Assembly: GCA_023512725.1 (NCBI GenBank)
Contig: JAILZB010000011.1
Span: forward strand, 1-35,575
DNA from: Chloroflexota bacterium
GTDB lineage: Bacteria > Chloroflexota > Dehalococcoidia > SpSt-223
Direction: 5' to 3'
Length of the DNA: 35,575 bases
Position numbers and translations under genes: made by a program. The stretch's first letter is position 1. Every line of letters begins with the position of its first letter. Of this stretch, positions 17,609 through 26,711 are shown piece after piece. The notes below the pieces were generated by a model. It saw only the letters and a list, made by a program, of their open reading frames with translations, did no database searches and was not told the DNA's origin.

Positions 17609-18489
17609 GGACCCTCTTCCTGCGGCCAGACTTTCGTCGGCTGCCAGTATCCATTCGCTGCCTCAAGGATAGCAACCAGTCGCCCACGCTCGTCGATCGC
17701 GGCCGCGCGCGGTTGGGTCGGCTCAGCAGCAAGCGGCTTCCCCTGGCGCAGGCACGCCGCCTCGCGGGCGGTGACGGGGATGAGCAACCAGCCGGCAAGG
17801 GCACGCTCGGGCGGCAGGACCAGCTGGGAGAGGGTGCCGCGGCGGGTTGCTTCCTCTAGCTCGTCCAGTGAATGAGCCTGGGCAAGGGAAAACTCCCCCA
17901 CCGCGAGCCGTCGCAGCTCCAGAACGTGGCCACCAACCCCAAGCCGCTCGCCCAGGTCGCGCGCGATTGAGCGGATGTAGACGCCACTCCCACAGTGGAC
18001 GCGGAGCCGTACCGTCGGCGGGGTGATCGCGAGGGGCGTGATGGCAAACACCACGACCCAGCGAGGCGGGAGTGCCACGTCCCGGCCCGCCCGCGCGAGG
18101 CGATAAGCACGCTCCCCCCCGACCTTGACGGCGCTCACGGCCGGTGGCACCTGCCGGATCTCGCCGACGAACTGCTCGAGCGCGCGTCGGATCTCCTCCG
18201 GGCTCAGCTGGGAGGCATCGACGCGCCGGAGGACGCGCCCCGCAGCGTCGGCAGTATCGGTCGTTACCCCGAGCAGGATCGTCGTCTCATACTGCTTGTC
18301 GGCCCCGCTCAGGTATTCCAGAAGGCGGGTCGCCGGACCGAGCGCGACCACCAGCACCCCGGTGGCCAGAGGGTCGAGCGTGCCAGCGTGGCCGACCCGC
18401 CGGGTCTTGGTCAGCCGGCGGAGGCGCGCCACCACGTCGAAGGAGGTCAGTCCCGCTGGCTTATCGACGACCAGCAGTCCGTTCATCAC
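17605..18489 (-). CDS. truB: tRNA pseudouridine(55) synthase
   Basis: GLLVVDKPAGLTSFDVVARLRRLTKTRRVGHAGTLDPLATGVL; GVYIRSIARDLGERLGVGGHV. Confidence 0.97.
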   Translation of the reverse strand: MMNGLLVVDKPAGLTSFDVVARLRRLTKTRRVGHAGTLDPLATGVLVVALGPATRLLEYLSGADKQYETTILLGVTTDTADAAGRVLRRVDASQLSPEEIRRALEQFVGEIRQVPPAVSAVKVGGERAYRLARAGRDVALPPRWVVVFAITPLAITPPTVRLRVHCGSGVYIRSIARDLGERLGVGGHVLELRRLAVGEFSLAQAHSLDELEEATRRGTLSQLVLPPERALAGWLLIPVTAREAACLRQGKPLAAEPTQPRAAAIDERGRLVAILEAANGYWQPTKVWPQEEGP

Positions 18490-18866
18490 TCGCGCTGCTC
18501 TCCCGGCGTCGGTGGCAGGTGGGAAGCTGCCTGCAACTCGGCCAGCAGCTCGTCGACCCGCCGGCCGCGCTCCAGCGCGGGGTCGATGGCAAAGGCCAGC
18601 TCGGGTACCGTACGCCAGGGCAGGCGGTCGCGCAGCTGGCGCCGGAGATAGCCGGCCGCCTGGCGGAGGGCGGCCAGGGAAGCGGCCTCATCGTTGGCGC
18701 CCCCGTACACGGAGATATACACCCGCGCGTGGCGGAGGTCGGGCGAGGTGACCACGCCCGTCACGCTCACCAGGGTACTCAGGCGGGGGTCGCGCACGTC
18801 CTGGAGGACGAGCGCGCTGATCTCTTCGCGGAGGAGCTCATTCACGCGCTCAATGCGTCGGCTCAT
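18486..18866 (-). CDS. rbfA: Ribosome-binding factor A
   Basis: MSRRIERVNELLREEISALVLQDVRDPRLSTLVSVTGVVTSPDLRHARVYISVYG; internal start chosen. Confidence 0.95.
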   Translation of the reverse strand: MSRRIERVNELLREEISALVLQDVRDPRLSTLVSVTGVVTSPDLRHARVYISVYGGANDEAASLAALRQAAGYLRRQLRDRLPWRTVPELAFAIDPALERGRRVDELLAELQAASHLPPTPGEQRE

Positions 18867-18976
18867 GGAAACCCTCCTGCAGCGGAGCGGGGCCGCTCGG
18901 GCGAAAGGGAGAAGCAGGCCTGCTACGGCGGCCGCTTCCTGGCAGGCTCCGGCCACGCGAACGGTGGCCGCCAAGG

Positions 18977-20887
18977 TTAGCTGGTTCGCAGGGGGGGAGC
19001 GGCGCGCTCCATGGTGTAGAACTCGATGATGTCGCCGACCTCGAAGCGGTCAAAGTCTTCCAGGGTCAGGCCGCATTCGTAGCCCTCGCGGACCTCGCGG
19101 ACGTCATCCTTGAACCGCTTGAGGGTAGCAACCTTCCCCTCGTAGACCAGATCTTTGCCGCGCCGGATGCGGGCCAGGCTGTTGCGGGTCACCACGCCAT
19201 CGCGGACGTAGCAGCCCGCGATCGCAGTCCGCCCACCCAGCCGGAAGAGCTGGCGCACCTCGGCATGCCCCTGGATCTGCTCGACATAGCGCTCCTCCTG
19301 GAGGCCCGCGAGCGAGCGGGCGATATCGTCAGCGACTTCATAGATGACCTGGTAGTAGCGGATATCTACCCCGTACTGCTCGGCGAGGCTGCGCGCTCCC
19401 GCATCGGGGCGGACGTTAAAGCCCACGATGATCCCTTTCGAGGCGATGGCCAGGTTGACGTCCGACTCCGTGATAACCCCCGTTGCCGCGTGGATCACCC
19501 GCACCCGCACGTTGTCGCCCGTGATGCGCTCCAGCACAGCGCGCAGGGGCTCAATCGAGCCCTGGACATCGGTCTTGAGGATGATATTCAGCTCACGCGG
19601 CCCACTGCTCTGGCTGGTCAGCAGTTCCTCCAGGGAGACTGCTCGCCCACCCCAGAGGGGCTCGCGGCGGCGCTCCTGGAGGCGGCGTTCCACCAGCTCC
19701 CGGGCTTCCTTCTCGTCAGCGACCACCTGGAAGGGATCGCCGGGGGTAGGGGCATCCTCCAGGCCCAACACCTGGACGGGGGTCGACGGCCCTGCCTCGC
19801 GCAGTGCTTGCCCGCGGTCGTTCAGCATGGCGCGGATGCGCCCCCAGGTCTCACCGGCTACCACCACGTCGCCGCGCCGCAACGTCCCGCGCTTGACCAG
19901 CAAGGTGGCTACCGCTCCCCGGCTCTTATCGATCCGCGCTTCCAGCACGGTGCCCGCAGCGGGGGCATTCGGGTTGGCCTTCAGCTCCAGCAAATCAGCT
20001 AGAAGCAGGATCACCTCCAGGAGGTCGGCGATCCCTTGCCCCGTGCGCGCCGAGACGAGCACGGCAGGCACATCGCCCCCGTACTCTTCCACCACCACTC
20101 CTGCCTCGGCGAGCTCGGTCTTGACCCGCTCTGGGTTCGCATCCGGGCGGTCGATCTTGTTGATCGCCACCACCATCGCCACGCCCGCCGCCTTCGCGTG
20201 GGCGATCGCCTCGCGGGTCTGCGGCATGACACCGTCGTCAGCGGCTACCACGATCACCGCGATGTCCGTCGTCCGGGCGCCCCGCGCGCGCATGGCGGTG
20301 AAGGCCTCGTGACCCGGCGTGTCGATGAAGGTCACCAGCCGGCCACCGACCTCCACCTGATAGGCACCGATGTGCTGGGTGATCCCGCCCGCCTCGCCAG
20401 CAGCCACATTCGCCTTGCGGATGGCATCCAGGAGCGACGTCTTGCCGTGGTCGACGTGGCCCATGACGGTCACGACCGGGGGGCGGGGGACGAGGGAGGT
20501 GGGGTCATCCTCGCCGGGGGGCAGGGTGGGAGCAGCTGCCTCCTCCAGTTGCTCCTGCTCTTCCACCACGGTAAAGCCTAACTCTTGTGCCACCCGGGCT
20601 GCCGTCTCGTAGTCGAGGGTCTGGTTGAGGGCGGCCATCACCCCGCCCTTCATCAGTTGCTTGATCACGTCGATCCCGCTGACCCCCAGCAGCTCGGCCA
20701 GCTCAGCCACCGTAATGACGCGCGGGAGGGTGAGCGGTCCCGCCGACCGCGTGGTGGCGGGAGGCGCCGGTCGTGAGGAAGCAACGGCGGCGGGACGGCC
20801 ACCGCGCGCTGCCGGTGGGGTCGAGGCGTTTCCCCGACGCTGGGAAGCGGTTCCCCCACGCTGTCCGTTGGACCGTGAATTTGCCAT
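18977..20887 (-). CDS. infB: Translation initiation factor IF-2
   Basis: IF2_N motif and [52 protein letters not shown]. Confidence 0.98.
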   Translation of the reverse strand: MANSRSNGQRGGTASQRRGNASTPPAARGGRPAAVASSRPAPPATTRSAGPLTLPRVITVAELAELLGVSGIDVIKQLMKGGVMAALNQTLDYETAARVAQELGFTVVEEQEQLEEAAAPTLPPGEDDPTSLVPRPPVVTVMGHVDHGKTSLLDAIRKANVAAGEAGGITQHIGAYQVEVGGRLVTFIDTPGHEAFTAMRARGARTTDIAVIVVAADDGVMPQTREAIAHAKAAGVAMVVAINKIDRPDANPERVKTELAEAGVVVEEYGGDVPAVLVSARTGQGIADLLEVILLLADLLELKANPNAPAAGTVLEARIDKSRGAVATLLVKRGTLRRGDVVVAGETWGRIRAMLNDRGQALREAGPSTPVQVLGLEDAPTPGDPFQVVADEKEARELVERRLQERRREPLWGGRAVSLEELLTSQSSGPRELNIILKTDVQGSIEPLRAVLERITGDNVRVRVIHAATGVITESDVNLAIASKGIIVGFNVRPDAGARSLAEQYGVDIRYYQVIYEVADDIARSLAGLQEERYVEQIQGHAEVRQLFRLGGRTAIAGCYVRDGVVTRNSLARIRRGKDLVYEGKVATLKRFKDDVREVREGYECGLTLEDFDRFEVGDIIEFYTMERAAPPLRTS

Positions 20888-20979
20888 GCGACCTCCTCGT
20901 GCGCCTCGCACACGCGGGACGCGGAATCTTCGAACGTGCTCGGCCGGGGGGCGAGGGCGGCCACCGCCCGACCAGGTCC

Positions 20980-21282
20980 TTATGGGGCCGGAGCGGCCTC
21001 CGGATAGGTTGCGGCCTGTTCGCGTAGCCGCGTCACCTCTTCGGGACTGAGCCGGGCCTTGAGTGCCTGCTCCAGGCTCCCGCGACGGAGCGCCATCTCC
21101 CAGCAGGGCCGCAACGGGCAGAGATAGGCGCCCCGCCCAGGGTGCTTGCCGGTCGGGTCGACGACCACCGCCCCCGTGCGGTCACGCACCAGCCGGACGA
21201 GCGCCCGCTTCGCAGACGATTGTCGGCAGGCAACGCACATCCGGATGGGGATGTGTCGGGTGCGCCGGGGCCCACCAGCCAT
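20980..21282 (-). CDS. ylxR: YlxR (DUF448) family RNA-binding protein
   Basis: IPIRMCVACRQSSAKRALVRLVRD...GKHPGRGAYLCPLRPCWEMALRR, between nusA and infB. Confidence 0.94.
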   Translation of the reverse strand: MAGGPRRTRHIPIRMCVACRQSSAKRALVRLVRDRTGAVVVDPTGKHPGRGAYLCPLRPCWEMALRRGSLEQALKARLSPEEVTRLREQAATYPEAAPAP

Positions 21283-21285
21283 CGC

Positions 21286-22770
21286 TTAGCGGATCCGGCG
21301 GAGGATATCTTCGTACTCCGCCTCCTCGTCGTCTTCTTCGAAGTAAACGCGCTGGCGCCGCGGCCCTTTCTTGGCCGGCTTGGCGGGCTCTTCCTCCTCG
21401 CGGCCGCGCTCGCGCCCCTTCTTGCGTCCGCCCACTTCGCCGAGGATCTCCTCGGCAAAGCGGATCCGGCCCCGCTCGGCCGGCGGCGTGAGCAGCAACT
21501 CCTCCATGGTCATGCCGGTCTCGTCGAACTCCTCGACCGGCTCTTCCTCCGGTGCGGCTACCTCCGGTGCCGCTTCTGCCACGGGTGCGGCGAGCGTTGG
21601 AACCTCCACAGGGGCCACCGGCACCACCGGCTCGGCTGGGGGTGCTGACGCTGGCACCACCTCCGCCACCGGTGCTGGCTCACCGCGGGCCGCACGCTCG
21701 GCCTCCTCGCGGGCCAGCCTCTCGGCTTCCTCCTCACGGAAGGCCGAGAGGCTCTTGATATCGATCCGCCAGCCAGTGAGCTTAGCGGCGAGGCGCGCGT
21801 TCTGCCCCTCTTTGCCGATCGCAAGCGAGAGCTGACGGTCCGGGACCACGCAGGTTGCCGTTTTCTCCTCTTCGTTGATCACCACCCGAAGGACCTGAGC
21901 GGGGCTGAGCGCCTTGGCGACGAACATCGCCGGGTCGGGGTGCCATTCGACGACGTCGATCTTCTCGCCGTTCACCTCGTTGACGATGTTCTGGATTCGG
22001 ATGCCGCGTAGCCCGACACAGGCTCCCACCGGGTCGACCCCAGGCTGGCGGGCCGCAACGGCAACCTTGCTCCGCGAGCCCGCCTCACGCGCGATCCCTT
22101 TGATCTCGACGATGCCATTGGCGATCTCGGGAACTTCCAGTTCGAAGAGCCGCCGCAGCAGGTTGCGATGGGTGCGTGAAGCGATCAACTGAGGCCCTTT
22201 GGGCGTCCGGTTCACTTCGACCAGGTAGGCCTTGATCCGCTGGCCAACCCGGTAGGTCTCGCCGGGCACCTGTTCGCTGGCGGGGAGCACTGCCTCAGCG
22301 CGGGGCAGACCGATGATCAACCGGTTCGGCTCGACCCGCTGGACGATCCCCGTGATGATCTCTCCTTCACGGTCGGTGTACTCGTCGTAGACGACCTCCC
22401 GCTCGGCCTCGCGCAGGCGCTGCATGATCACCTGCTTGGCCGTCTGGGCGGCGATCCGTCCGAACTCCTTGGGGGTCCGGTCCTCCTCAACCTGCTCCCC
22501 AACGCGGGGCTGGCGGCCGAGCAACCGCTTGGCCTCCTCAACGCTGATCTCCAGCGCCGGGTCGGTCACCGCTTCGACGACCGTCCGGCGGACCAGGACT
22601 TTCGGCTGCCCGCTCATCGAGTCGAGGCGAACGATGACCTCCTGATTGCTGCCAAAGTTTTTCTTGTACGCCGAAGCCAGGGCGGCTTCGAGGGCCTCGA
22701 TCACTACCTCTTTCGAGAGGTTCTTTTCCGCGCACAGCTGGGTGATAGCGATCAAAAAGTCGTTCTTCAT
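21286..22770 (-). CDS. nusA: Transcription termination/antitermination protein NusA with extended acidic C-terminal tail
   Basis: [38 protein letters not shown]1 and KH motifs ([29 protein letters not shown]). Confidence 0.97.
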   Translation of the reverse strand: MKNDFLIAITQLCAEKNLSKEVVIEALEAALASAYKKNFGSNQEVIVRLDSMSGQPKVLVRRTVVEAVTDPALEISVEEAKRLLGRQPRVGEQVEEDRTPKEFGRIAAQTAKQVIMQRLREAEREVVYDEYTDREGEIITGIVQRVEPNRLIIGLPRAEAVLPASEQVPGETYRVGQRIKAYLVEVNRTPKGPQLIASRTHRNLLRRLFELEVPEIANGIVEIKGIAREAGSRSKVAVAARQPGVDPVGACVGLRGIRIQNIVNEVNGEKIDVVEWHPDPAMFVAKALSPAQVLRVVINEEEKTATCVVPDRQLSLAIGKEGQNARLAAKLTGWRIDIKSLSAFREEEAERLAREEAERAARGEPAPVAEVVPASAPPAEPVVPVAPVEVPTLAAPVAEAAPEVAAPEEEPVEEFDETGMTMEELLLTPPAERGRIRFAEEILGEVGGRKKGRERGREEEEPAKPAKKGPRRQRVYFEEDDEEAEYEDILRRIR

Positions 22771-22854
22771 GCCCGCCCGAACCCTCCATAGGCGCCAACC
22801 AGGACCGCCCTCCCGGGCCAGTGCGGCCCGCCAGCGACGGACCGTACGGCTACG

Positions 22855-22879
22855 AAAAAGAGTGGGGTTCACCCACTCT
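22855..22879 (-). terminator. Intrinsic-terminator-like hairpin in nusA 5' leader (candidate attenuator)
   Basis: Minus strand AGAGTGGG-tgaac-CCCACTCT followed by TTTTC; 8-bp perfect stem, 5-nt loop, short T-tract. Confidence 0.6.
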
Positions 22880-22914
22880 CTCACACCAAAGACGCCCGGC
22901 GAGTTGTCCTTCTG

Positions 22915-22944
22915 AGTATAGCAAGGTGCCTTTTCGGCTGTCAA
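22915..22944 (-). promoter_or_regulatory. Near-consensus sigma70 promoter for the nusA operon
   Basis: Minus strand TTGACA (22944-22939) N18 TATACT (22920-22915). Confidence 0.82.
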
Positions 22945-23024
22945 TCAGGGGAGCAGGGAAGGAGTTGTCACCAGAATAGTCAATTGGTGCAGCTACTCGC
23001 CAGCTAATGGGGATCTCACTTGAC

Positions 23025-23053
23025 TTGCTGACCCCAGGGGACTAGTGTAGTAT
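23025..23053 (+). promoter_or_regulatory. Sigma70 promoter candidate for the desulforedoxin-like pair
   Basis: TTGCTG N17 TAGTAT, ~30 nt upstream of the TTG start at 23082. Confidence 0.55.
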
Positions 23054-23081
23054 CGGCCTAGCGTACGCCTGGAGGACGAGC

Positions 23082-23201
23082 TTGGCAACCGAGCTTGGGA
23101 AACGCTACCGCTGTCCGGTCTGTCAGACGGAAGTGATTGTGACCCGCAAGGGCACCGGCGACCTGACGTGCTGCAATACGCCGATGGAGCTCAAGAAATG
23201 A
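23082..23201 (+). CDS. Desulforedoxin-like mini-protein 1 (39 aa; not in ORF track)
   Basis: TTG start after GGAGGA; reads (M)ATELGKRYRCPVCQTEVIVTRKGTGDLTCCNTPMELKK*, C-x2-C-x15-CC motif. Confidence 0.83.
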   Translation: MATELGKRYRCPVCQTEVIVTRKGTGDLTCCNTPMELKK

Positions 23202-23359
23202 CTGAGGAACCCGACGTCCGCAATGAGCTGGGCAAACGGTTCCACTGCCAGGAATGTAACGCCGAGGTGTTGGTGACAAAGGCTGGCCCTGGGCGCGTGC
23301 ACTGCTGCAACAAGCCGATGGAGGTCCTGCGGCCACGAGCGTTGCCCTCCTCGGACTAG
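23198..23359 (+). CDS. Desulforedoxin-like mini-protein 2 (53 aa)
   Basis: ATG overlaps previous stop (ATGA); MTEEPDVRNELGKRFHCQECNAEVLVTKAGPGRVHCCNKPMEVLRPRALPSSD*, same C-x2-C-x15-CC spacing. Confidence 0.85.
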   Translation: MTEEPDVRNELGKRFHCQECNAEVLVTKAGPGRVHCCNKPMEVLRPRALPSSD

Positions 23360-23405
23360 CCCCTCTCCCCTGGGCAAGCCGGCAGGCGCGCTGAGGGCGT
23401 TCTCG

Positions 23406-24029
23406 CTAGCGGTCTGCCCGGCGTTCCACCCAGCTACTATAGACCCAGCCGGTCTCGCCGGTCGCCGCAACTTTCACGCGGTACCACTTGGCTGGCTCGG
23501 GGAGAGCGGGGTCGACGATCTCGCCGGCTTTGCTATCGATCAGCTCGAGGGTGGTGCCCACCAGGACGATCGACTTCTTGAGGGCATCCGTGCGCGCATC
23601 ATCGCGGAGCCAGAAGTCTACCCGCGCGATAGCAGCCGGCTGGGCCTTGGTCTGCTGAGCAGCAACGGTGGCCCGGGTAGTCTGCAGCGAGAAGAGGACC
23701 GCTGCCACGAACGCGACCACCATCACCACGGCGGCGTAGAGCAGCGGGGTCGAGAGCGCCGCAGGAAGCGAGCGCTGCAGCCGCGCGAGCGGGCGGCGGC
23801 GCCGGACTGGTCGCTGGCCCTCCTGCTGGAGCTGCAGAGCAGGCTGCCAGTGGTCGGTGAGCATCGTCTTGCAGCGGTGCTCATCGTCGGCCACTAACGC
23901 ACGTTCGTCGGGCGCGTGGAGCGCCGGGTGACGGCACCAGCCCATCCGCCGCAGGGGGGCAGGTTCAAAGAAGGCACAGTTCCCGCAGCGCCGTGCTCTG
24001 CCATAATCAGGTTCGAACGACGAAGTCAT
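23406..24029 (-). CDS. Single-pass membrane protein: N-terminal Cys-rich motif, TM helix, C-terminal bacterial SH3-like domain
   Basis: RRCGNCAFFEPAPLRRMGWCRHP...DEHRCKT; TPLLYAAVVMVVAFVAAVLFSL; GTTLELIDSKAGEIVDPALPEPAKWYRVKVAATGETGWVYSSWVE. Confidence 0.72.
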   Translation of the reverse strand: MTSSFEPDYGRARRCGNCAFFEPAPLRRMGWCRHPALHAPDERALVADDEHRCKTMLTDHWQPALQLQQEGQRPVRRRRPLARLQRSLPAALSTPLLYAAVVMVVAFVAAVLFSLQTTRATVAAQQTKAQPAAIARVDFWLRDDARTDALKKSIVLVGTTLELIDSKAGEIVDPALPEPAKWYRVKVAATGETGWVYSSWVERRADR

Positions 24030-24115
24030 GGCCTCGTCACCACCTCTCTGGCATCGCGCTTGCACCAGCCACTCTGCCAGGCGGCTGACCAGCTGGTTCT
24101 CCCGAAAACGGGGCG

Positions 24116-24143
24116 ATTATATCCATCATCCGCGGCGGCGCAA
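24116..24143 (-). promoter_or_regulatory. Sigma70 promoter candidate for the SH3-like gene
   Basis: Minus strand TTGCGC N16 TATAAT (perfect -10). Confidence 0.6.
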
Positions 24144-24179
24144 GCACTTCTCGGAAAGAATCGCTGCCTTCTCGGTGCC

Positions 24180-24311
24180 CGGAAGGTCATTGGCGCGGTC
24201 GCTCCCGCACGGTTTCTTGCGCGCTTTCCCGGTGCGGCTCCTGGGCAGGGAACCCCATTGTTCACTGGGTGCGACCACCCGACGGCCGTGCCCCCGGCCG
24301 CCTGCCCGCAC
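24180..24311 (-). ncRNA. Candidate structured RNA (leader or sRNA), class unknown
   Basis: Minus strand: closing helix GTGCGG/CCGCAC plus GCAGG/CCTGC encloses hairpins CGGCCG-ggggca-CGGCCG and GGGTG-gtcg-CACCC; GTGCGG recurs downstream as a competing partner. Confidence 0.4.
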
Positions 24312-24313
24312 GG

Positions 24314-24343
24314 AGTGTATCAGTCGGCCAGAACTGCCGTCAA
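24314..24343 (-). promoter_or_regulatory. Sigma70 promoter candidate upstream of the structured RNA
   Basis: Minus strand TTGACG (24343-24338) N18 TACACT (24319-24314). Confidence 0.55.
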
Positions 24344-24370
24344 CTGCCGCTTGCCCGCCTGGTACCTGCC

Positions 24371-25093
24371 CTAGGGCCCCAGGTAGCCGCCGAGGGCAGC
24401 GAGCTGCTGCTGGTGGAGCTGCTGAATCCCTGCACTCGCCAGGTCGATGAGACGGTCGGCGACGGTGCGGTCGAACGGCTCCCCTTCAGCTGTGCCCTGG
24501 AGTTCGACGAACCGCCCGCTACTGGTCATCACCACGTTGAAGTCGACCGCGGCCTGGGAGTCTTCCTCGTAGGTCAGGTCCAGCAACAGCTCCCCTGCTA
24601 CCACCCCTGCTGAGACGGCCGCGACCGCCTCGCGGACCGGCCAGCGCACGAGCACCTCAGCAGGAAGCGTCCGCAGCGCCAGCACCACGGCAACGAACGC
24701 CCCCGTGATCGCAGCGGTACGGGTGCCTCCATCCGCCTGGAGAACATCGCAATCGACCAGCAGGGTCCGCTCTCCCACCGCTTCGAGGTCCACTGCCGCC
24801 CGCAGGGAACGACCGATCAAGCGCTGGATCTCGACCGTCCGCCCCCCCTGGCGCCCGCGGATGGCCTCGCGCTCGCTGCGGGTGTGGGTCGCCCGCGGCA
24901 ACATCCCATACTCGGCCGTGAGCCACCCTCCCTTTCCCATCCGAAAGGGTGGGACCCGCTCTTCGATGCTGACGGTGCAGATGACGCGGGTCTTGCCGAA
25001 CTCGATCAGGGTGGAGCCTTCGGCATGCTCGATTACGCCCGGTACGATGCGGACCGGCCGGAGAGCGTCGGCCGGGCGACCATCACTCCGCAC
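24371..25093 (-). CDS. rph: Ribonuclease PH
   Basis: GTG start; [84 protein letters not shown]. Confidence 0.97.
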   Translation of the reverse strand: MRSDGRPADALRPVRIVPGVIEHAEGSTLIEFGKTRVICTVSIEERVPPFRMGKGGWLTAEYGMLPRATHTRSEREAIRGRQGGRTVEIQRLIGRSLRAAVDLEAVGERTLLVDCDVLQADGGTRTAAITGAFVAVVLALRTLPAEVLVRWPVREAVAAVSAGVVAGELLLDLTYEEDSQAAVDFNVVMTSSGRFVELQGTAEGEPFDRTVADRLIDLASAGIQQLHQQQLAALGGYLGP

Positions 25094-25313
25094 GCTCGTC
25101 CTCCTCGGTGCCGAACAGTTCGGGCGCGACCTCTGCTGCCAGGGCGGCCCAATCCCGCTCCCAGACGGCCGCCCCCCGGGCATCGAACTCTCCTGGGCCG
25201 AGCAGGCCTTTTTCTTCGAGTAGCTCCAGGAGCGCGCGCGTGCGCACGCGCTGGGAGACGACTTCCGTCGCGAGGCGGAAGAGCAGGTCGAGCAAGGGCG
25301 AGGAGCCGTTCAT
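25083..25313 (-). CDS. Small protein of unknown function (76 aa)
   Basis: [76 protein letters not shown]; overlaps both neighbours. Confidence 0.65.
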   Translation of the reverse strand: MNGSSPLLDLLFRLATEVVSQRVRTRALLELLEEKGLLGPGEFDARGAAVWERDWAALAAEVAPELFGTEEDERAE

Positions 25314-26485
25314 CCCTCCTCCGTAGGCAGTGCATCGGTGCCGCCGAGCAGCGGAATGCGTAAGCGTGCGCGCTCGCGCAGAAGGGGAGCGCGCTGGCTG
25401 CCACTGAATCCCATCAGCAGCACCGAGGCGCCACCAGCAGCCTGGCCGAAGACGAGGAACCGCCCGAGCCCACCTGGTGCTGCTAGCTGCACCATTGCCT
25501 CGCGGTTCCACTCCCAGCTGGCGAGGTCAAGCGGGCGCTCGCTGAGGGCGTGGAGATAGGCATCAAGCCCGAGGTTGCGCAAGAACTCCCGCTGGGTGAG
25601 GAGCCCCACTGGCTGCAGCCCGACCTCGCGCCCCCAGCGGCTCAGGGCGGTAAAGTCGATGTGCGCCGTGATATCCTGCTCCCCAACCCGACGCAACGGC
25701 TCGTAGTTCCAGCTTCCGCCGGCATAGCAGGTGAGGACACCGCGGAACCGCTGCGGGTCGTAGCGGAGCGCTGCGGGCGCGCCGTAGTCGATGGTGATCA
25801 CCCAGCCCCGGTGCAGGGCACGGCCGATCTGTTTGATCACGGTTGTCGCCGCCAGGTTTACCTCCAGCGGGATATCTTCCACCGGCTGAACCCCCACTCG
25901 CTGAAAGTAGGCAGCCAGCCGTCGCGTCGAGGGCGGCCCTTCGACGAAACGGAACTCCTCTCCCGTCCAGTCCACGTACTGCTCGCGCAGCTGCCCCTGC
26001 CGGACAATAACGAGATGGACGGGGAGGGCATCGAAGAACTCGTTGCTGAGTACGAGCCCCTGGACGACCCGCGGCACCCCCCCCCAGGAGACGGGAAGCC
26101 CGCGCAGCCGCTGGCGCTGGCGAGCCCGCAGGGCGGCACTCCGCTCAACGATACGATAGCAGACGGCTGCCGCACAGGCGGGCCACTCCTGCTTCAGCTC
26201 GCGTAGCAGACTTGCGGCTAGGCCGCCATTCCCACCCCCCAGCTCGACGACATCCATCGTCGCGGGGCGGTCAAGCAGCTCCCAGCATTCGGCAACCTGG
26301 CGCGCTATCAGGGCCCCGAAGAGCGGATGGATCTCGGGCGAGGTGTGGAAATCACGCCCGATCCCAGCGCCCCGGCTGTAGTAGCCCCAGCGCGGATGGT
26401 AGAGCGCCAGCGCCATGAAGCGGGCAAACGACATTGGCCCCCGGCGCGCGATCTCAGCCGCGATCTCCTGTTCGAGCGGGTTCAC
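25310..26485 (-). CDS. MidA/NDUFAF7-type SAM-dependent methyltransferase (DUF185 family)
   Basis: MNPLEQEIAAEIARRGPMSFARFMALALYHPRWGYYSRGAGIGRDFHTSPEIHPLFGALIARQ...MDVVELGGGNGGLAASLL; LSNEFFDALPVH. Confidence 0.93.
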   Translation of the reverse strand: MNPLEQEIAAEIARRGPMSFARFMALALYHPRWGYYSRGAGIGRDFHTSPEIHPLFGALIARQVAECWELLDRPATMDVVELGGGNGGLAASLLRELKQEWPACAAAVCYRIVERSAALRARQRQRLRGLPVSWGGVPRVVQGLVLSNEFFDALPVHLVIVRQGQLREQYVDWTGEEFRFVEGPPSTRRLAAYFQRVGVQPVEDIPLEVNLAATTVIKQIGRALHRGWVITIDYGAPAALRYDPQRFRGVLTCYAGGSWNYEPLRRVGEQDITAHIDFTALSRWGREVGLQPVGLLTQREFLRNLGLDAYLHALSERPLDLASWEWNREAMVQLAAPGGLGRFLVFGQAAGGASVLLMGFSGSQRAPLLRERARLRIPLLGGTDALPTEEG

Positions 26486-26528
26486 ACGCTAGTTGTAGCG
26501 TAGACGAAGCACCGTCAGCAGGCTGGGC

Positions 26529-26711
26529 TCACCAGCGCGGGTCACGCTGGGCCGTCCAGAAGACGATCGCAACACCCCCCGCGAACGCGCCGATGAGGGC
26601 CCAGCCAGCGGTACCCGTTACCTCCTGGAGGAGGGCACCCAGCAGCCCTCCCAGCACGCTGCCGCTCAGGCACCAGCCAAGAAAGCGGAGGAAGCGCTGC
26701 CAACCGCCCAT
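26529..26711 (-). CDS. Small two-TM Gly-rich membrane protein (60 aa)
   Basis: MGGWQRFLRFLGWCLSGSVLGGLLGALLQEVTGTAGWALIGAFAGGVAIVFWTAQRDPRW; start overlaps upstream stop (TGATG). Confidence 0.6.
   Translation of the reverse strand: MGGWQRFLRFLGWCLSGSVLGGLLGALLQEVTGTAGWALIGAFAGGVAIVFWTAQRDPRW

Noticed and set aside
24180-24240. Cobalamin riboswitch call
   Set aside because: Only partial similarity; the conserved B12 box and downstream core are not matched, so left as an unclassified structured RNA.
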